DNA of 64,000 nucleotides from Trichostrongylus colubriformis (Eukaryota; Nematoda; Chromadorea; Rhabditida; Trichostrongylidae). Positions 59,209-64,000 of this stretch are shown piece after piece; position 1 is the stretch's first letter, and each line of letters begins with the position of its first letter. A model generated the notes under the pieces. That model saw only the letters and a list, made by a program, of their open reading frames with translations, was not told the origin of the DNA and made no database searches. The position numbers were made by a program, and so were the translations under genes. The stretch spans positions 8,804,001-8,868,000 of the forward strand of contig OZ022259.1 of assembly GCA_963978905.1 (NCBI GenBank). The letters run 5' to 3'.

Positions 59209-62200
59209 CTACTTCTTTTTCCCATAGGATGATCTTGTCGTTGTAGTATATGGCAGCATCGTGCTAGAGCTTCCATAACTTCCACTATTATAATTATACT
59301 GTCCATTACTATATTTTGAATTCATATTATTGCTGCTCATGCTTGGATCATAGTAGTACATAGAATTCGAAAAGCTAGGGCTGTTCTGGTAGCAACACGA
59401 TGTAGAAGTTGGTCCACAGCACCAACTTTGTGGTGAGTTGCTATTCTGTTGATCGTACTGCCCGTACTGCTGGTTACTTGGCGAGTACTGCTGGTTTTGT
59501 CCATAGTAACCCTGATTAGTGTTTGCCTGTCCATAACCAGTCCCGTATTGGGATTGTTGCTGTTGATTTTGATTCGGATAACCAAGGTTCGTGTTTAGGA
59601 CCGGGTCATAATAACGAGTAGGTGAGTTTGAATTCGGATTGTAGTACTGAGAGGAGCTGGGTGATCCGCTGTTGTATCCATAGGATGAACTGCTGGGATT
59701 GTACTGCTGATTGCTGTAGCCTGTCGATGGCGTGTAGTAGGCGGAAGAAGACCCTGAAAATATGTCATAAATGAAAAGGAAATTTTAAGTGAAAGTTTCG
59801 ACTCGGGCAAAATAAATCTTATACTCTCAGTTTCTATTCGAACACAAATCACGCAGACTTCATCTTTTTCGGTATTGAGTTGTGAAGTTTTTGACTTCTT
59901 TTTGTGGTGCAGTTTTAGATGTGAGATTTTTTACACGAGATTTTTGATCTGGTTTGCGAAATCGTCACGGTACTATGGGATGTCATGGCACCACTAAACG
60001 GCTTGTTCGGAGGTTTCTCGCAAGGTAGCTGTTCGAAACCGTTGTGATCTATGAACCTTGAAGCTGAGAGTTGTCGCTTCCCAGGCATTATGGAATGCGC
60101 TACTTTCGTCCTTAAATGGTTAGGGTTTTTATCGTTTCTTTGATCAGCAATTCCAGAAGCCCTTCCATTTTCGACTCATTTTCCCTTCCTTTTCCCACCA
60201 TAAAAGCTCATGACATCTTGATCAAATTAGCATGCATGACACGTCATTGTCCTAGGCATCGTCGTTGGAGTTTAGTGATCGATTGCGATTTAAAATTCAT
60301 AAAATTCGATTCCATATGCAGTACATGGAATTCAGCAGTAATCTTCCACCGTCAGCGACTTTTCAAAATCACCTCCTCAGTTACTCTGCTCATTTTTCGC
60401 TCGGCCAACGGCACTTTTCGCTCTTTGCGAGCTATTGTTGAGGGTACAGTTCGATCGATCATGGAATTGAACGTTCCAAGCCCCTTATCGTAGTTGGTCA
60501 ACAATTGTTAAAGTGGATTCGACCAGCCTAACTACTATCAGGTAGGAAAGTTCCGGCCAGTTTTTCGCGTTCACAAGGTAAACTCAGAACTGAAAGCGCG
60601 TCAACATGAATCAATTTACATATTGTGCTCCTTAAATAGACGAAAGTTGTTCTCTCCAAAAATATGCTTTCTTTGAAATGCCACGTTTCCGACTTACTAG
60701 AGTATTTTTAAAGCACTGCAAAAATGGCACTTTATGGAAGACTTCACTTCACGAGTTCTTGTCTAGTGGAGTCTTAGCAAAAGCAACCGCAAATGTGAGT
60801 GGTGCAAGGGGAGGGGATAAGGCATTGGAAGGATCACTTTGTTCGTGGTTTCAGAAGTGCAGAACTGAGAATGAGTTGCTCAGGTTTTCAATTGATCAAA
60901 TCGCTTGACTAAAGACGATGGGCGTCTATACCCGCAAGAGATATCTAAGAGTATTGGTTTTCCCCACACAAATGCGGTTGACTACCTCAAGTAGCTCTGA
61001 TTCGGAAAAAAAACCCAAAAAATGGGTGCCGCGCGGCCCTTCGGAGAAGTCATGCGCGAGCGTATTTCCCACAAATCGTCTTCCAGCAACTGAAGCAGTT
61101 ACAGGATAAAGCCCTTACTTGTCGATCATATTCACCATATCTAGCGCTGACTAGCCCCACTTTTTCAATCATCTGGTCACCTTCAAAACTAGTCCCTCCA
61201 GAAAGAATGGCGATTTGGAGTCGACTTTTTTTGATTTCGCGTAATATAAATCGCCAGCTTCTCAATCAAAAGAGGTATGTAAGTATGTATAATGTTGTCA
61301 AAAGTGTAGCGAATCGAATGGTACTTATTCTGTGAGAAAAGATGCGGAATAAGCCGAGTTATGATATTTCAAAGTTGAAATTGCGAAAAAAGGCCAAGAC
61401 TTCCCTCACAACCTAATAGGTGATTATGATCACGTTCCGAAGCTTCCTTGGTGAAGCATTCCATCGACTCTTGCTACCAGTGGCTTTGAGCATTTTCCTC
61501 ATTTTTTCGTTAACTTTTCTTGTAGAAAAGTTATGACTGCGATGGATGTATTGTTCATTCGAGTGCTTTTGTTCAGTGTATCCCATGCAATTATATTGAG
61601 AGTGGGGTAGAACAACTGTTTATGCACATCAATCCAATCAAAGGCAGTGTTCTTTTCATATTCTGTACAATATCTACGATTTCGTTACAAGTTCTTCTTC
61701 CGACACTGGAACATCATCAAATGTCAAACCCGTTGTAGTCAAAAGCAACAAATACCCAGAATTGTTTGCAAAGTGTTGGTGGACTGAGCTGGATATGCTC
61801 CGAATGTATCACCAGCTCTTTGAACACTTGGATTATATTGATATTCGCCGGTTGTCTGGTATGGATAGGTGGAACCTGCCATGCTACTCGAAGATGGTTG
61901 GTATTGATAACTGGAATATGTCTTGTATTGACAGCTGGCGCATATCTGGACTTCATAACCAGAGGATGGCTCGTATTGGTAACCAGAGGCTGTTTGAGAT
62001 TGATAGCCGGTGGATGGCTGGTTCTGGTAACCAGAGGCTGTTTGGGATTGATAACCGCTGGACGGCTGGTATTGATAATCGGGATATGTTTGAGATTGAT
62101 AGCCGGATGATGATGGGGGTTGGTAACTGGTGTATGGCTGGCTTTGATAGCCGGAGGATGTCTGGTATGGATAACCGGAGACTGACATACTACTCGATGA

Positions 62201-62442
62201 TGGTTGGTATGGATAATTTGTGCCTGTCATGGTATTCAAAGGCTGTTGATTCGAATATGTGGAACCCGAAGAGGCTGATCCATTTTGAGCTGGTGTAAGA
62301 GGAGGAGCTGGAGGTGGACCGCCGATGGTGTCGAAGAAAGCCTTGTTTAGTTCCTGCGTTTCCTTTATTCTTTGTGGGCTCGTATACTTGTCGCCTTGAT
62401 AATCAGGCAAATAACCTGGCTCACCGGACGACAACTGCGAAC
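59209..62442 (-). CDS. Q/Y/S-rich low-complexity (prion-like) protein, last two exons
   Basis: Two exons on the minus strand, 62442-61756 and 59753-59209, join in phase (G + GG) across a 2,002-bp intron with a GTATTT donor and a TTTTCAG acceptor. They encode at least 409 residues ending SYGKKK and a TAG. The first exon opens with an ordered-looking stretch (LPDYQGDKYTSPQRIKETQE, FFDTIGGPPPAPPLTP). About 15 degenerate repeats of the type SSGYQSQT, ASGYQNQP or SSSSMSVSGYPYQ follow. The last exon is also Q/N/Y/G-rich (NQNQQQQSQYGTGYGQAN) with a small Cys cluster (WCCGPTSTSCC). The first exon starts in phase 1 after CATCTTTAG, so at least one upstream exon is missing. The composition suits an RNA-binding or condensate-forming protein, or a structural/secreted one; I cannot name it. 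Confidence 0.65.
59754..61755 (-). other. Intron of the Q/Y-rich gene
   Basis: No transposon or nested gene was recognised; plus-strand frames at 60116-60493 and 60678-60908 lack recognisable domains. Confidence 0.4.
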
Positions 62443-63199
62443 CTAAAGATGGAGGAAAATCTGAGGTTGGATTGTGAGGGAACTAATCGAAATACAGTAT
62501 TACTTCATTTACCTTGTTTTTGTTATGAGAGAAGGTGTAGATGTCACACATAGTGTGTGAGTGAGCAAGAGCATGAGCGTTATTGATTGGGCGCTTTATT
62601 TGCTGCTCAGAACTGAGCGAAGTCAGTCATTGGTTGATGACTTATTATTCTCGTTTCAATACCGTGGTTAGAGGAAGTCTGATAAATTCCGGGAGGGCGT
62701 CAGGACACTCGAAAGACCACCACGCTCACCGCGCCATACAAATAGGGCTGCTGCGCACGGCAAGTGCTTTAGACATCCCGTGACCGTTGGCTCCTTGCAT
62801 AACCTGACCCGATTTAGGTGTGCTGACACGCATCCATGATTCCATAATCAGAGCGTTATCTGTGAAGGGTATGGACTGCATGGCGAAAATTTCGGTGAAG
62901 AACGGAATCTAAGCCTTTAGTAAGGCCATAAGTCGACCGGCAAACTTCTCATGGTCGAGTTGTTCCAACGGGCTAGACGCGTCAATTATCACATATCAAA
63001 AATTCACGCAAAAATAATTTCGGGGATAGTTCCTACTCAAAGGGGCGGCGCATACCGTAAATACGGTCACAACATAACTATGCTACAGAAATTGCAATTC
63101 GAAATGATGAGCGGCGATCTCTGGAATTCGCTTACTTTGGATGACTATGCATGACCATTCAATAGGACAGCCTTCGCGAGGATTCTCAGCTCGAAGACA
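62443..63199. other. Upstream flank of the Q/Y-rich exons
   Basis: Should contain the intron and possibly the missing upstream exon(s) of the minus-strand gene. A donor-like AAACAAG/GTAAAT occurs on the minus strand near 62510, but the frame required by the next exon contains stops, so I do not accept it. Confidence 0.35.
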
Positions 63200-63201
63200 T
63201 A

Positions 63202-63701
63202 CAGTAGCGCTCAAAAGTCTTCGGCCAAATGGTCTTTCACTTAGGTTTTTCACTTGTAACTTTTTTGCGACTGGACCGATCTAAGAGAAATTTTAGATGT
63301 TGTATTTGGAGGCGCTGCATAATAAATACTCTATTTTGGCGCAAAACGGTATACGTTACGTGGTTTAATGCAATTTTTTTATTTTTGGAGTGCCATCCGT
63401 ATGCTGTCCTGCTGTGCCGCTGTCATCAACAGTCGTGGTCTTTCTACAAAATATTGATGTTCTCTGAGGCTTGCTCGTTTTGTTTTTATAAAGTAAGCCG
63501 TTTTATTTGACCAAGCCTTTTTCTTTTTTTCGGTGGTTTTGTAGTAAATTCTTGTAAAAAACCATGAAAAGAGACAAGCGGCACTCAAATAGAAGGAAAT
63601 GTTGACAATAGGTTTGGGTACCACATATTAAAATATTGTCAAGTTTGCTAGAAAAAAGTTATGACAAAAAGTGTTTAGCCAAAGACTTTTGAGCGCTACT
63701 G
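63202..63701. mobile_element. Tc1-type MITE, 500 bp
   Basis: The ends CAGTAGCGCTCAAAAGTCTT and, complemented, the same sequence from the right form a perfect 20-bp inverted repeat that continues imperfectly (CGGCCAAA versus TGGCTAAA). Both sides are flanked by TA (63200-63201, 63702-63703). On the minus strand a fragment reads VERPRLLMTAAQQDSIRMAL, like the region around the GRP box and second DNA-binding helix of Tc1 transposases, so it derives from a larger autonomous element. Confidence 0.8.
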
Positions 63702-63703
63702 TA

Positions 63704-64000
63704 CGTGGTACTTGCGGTAGGGCACGTGGGCACGCACTGCACGTGCCCTGAGTGAACTTTGTTTAACGAAAGAGTAGAAGTTCAGTCATGCCATCACATG
63801 GATGCCTGCTAGAATCGCGGAACTGAAGGGAATGGTGGGATTGATCCTCGCTGCAGTTTTCCCTTCCTATGGAAGGTCAGCAATGGAAGCTGCAATACCG
63901 AACATGCCTCCTCTAGAACCGTTCTGGAGGGTGTCAGGATCAACCGCGAAATACTTATCACGGGAACACTGAAAGGATTGAGTTGCTTTTTTTCGAAAAG
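63704..64000. other. Unassigned DNA at the window edge
   Basis: No open frame with a recognisable domain and no clear splice structure on either strand. Confidence 0.4.

Noticed and set aside
62443..62560. Upstream exon of the Q/Y-rich gene ending AAACAAG before GTAAAT
   Set aside because: The phase required by the next exon forces a frame with a TAA stop.

Overview
The window looks like nuclear DNA of a parasitic nematode, most likely a strongylid or hookworm-type worm. The support is indirect: small exons with TTTCAG-type acceptors separated by kilobase introns, initiator codons lying directly on splice acceptors (as expected for spliced-leader trans-splicing), a 7TM receptor of about 308 residues, and dense Tc1/mariner, piggyBac, Harbinger-like and RTE-type elements. 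There is no bacterial or viral gene organisation, and I found no CRISPR array, rRNA or intact tRNA.

Four host genes can be assembled by joining exons whose phases agree. (1) 7565-16544 (+): a six-exon multi-pass membrane protein, probably a serpentine chemoreceptor. Its introns carry an RTE-type LINE, a mariner relic and a piggyBac relic. (2) 31317-53347 (+): an SRA1-domain protein with an N-terminal GWNDPP motif, a Q/P/S-rich linker and a C-terminal SRA1 helical domain. Eight exons are placed, with a gap of about 15 kb between exons 4 and 5 where at least one exon is missing. (3) 56359-58159 (+): a complete four-exon, 147-residue protein resembling mitochondrial ribosomal protein mL63 (MRPL57/MRPL63). 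(4) 59209-62442 (-): the last two coding exons of a Q/Y/S-rich low-complexity protein.

The rest is mostly transposon territory. At 22243-30916 lies an LTR retrotransposon with two identical 270-bp LTRs, a 5-bp target duplication, a primer-binding site and a polypurine tract, but a Ty3/gypsy-like pol broken by stops and frameshifts. Two mariner copies (48770-49644 and 50893-51772) share the same internal deletion. One of them sits in a minisatellite whose neighbouring unit preserves the empty target site. A Harbinger-like MITE at 17844-18346 holds a second MITE inside one arm, and the other arm shows the empty site. Others are a 921-bp piggyBac derivative (13353-14273), a Tc1-like relic next to the LTR element (about 21387-22232), a 239-bp MITE with G/C-run arms (54574-54812), a 500-bp Tc1-type MITE (63202-63701), and a 1.35-kb inverted-repeat element (5645-6990) with a relative near 20.5-21.0 kb.

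Exon boundaries and family calls come from reading by eye. No alignment or database search was run.
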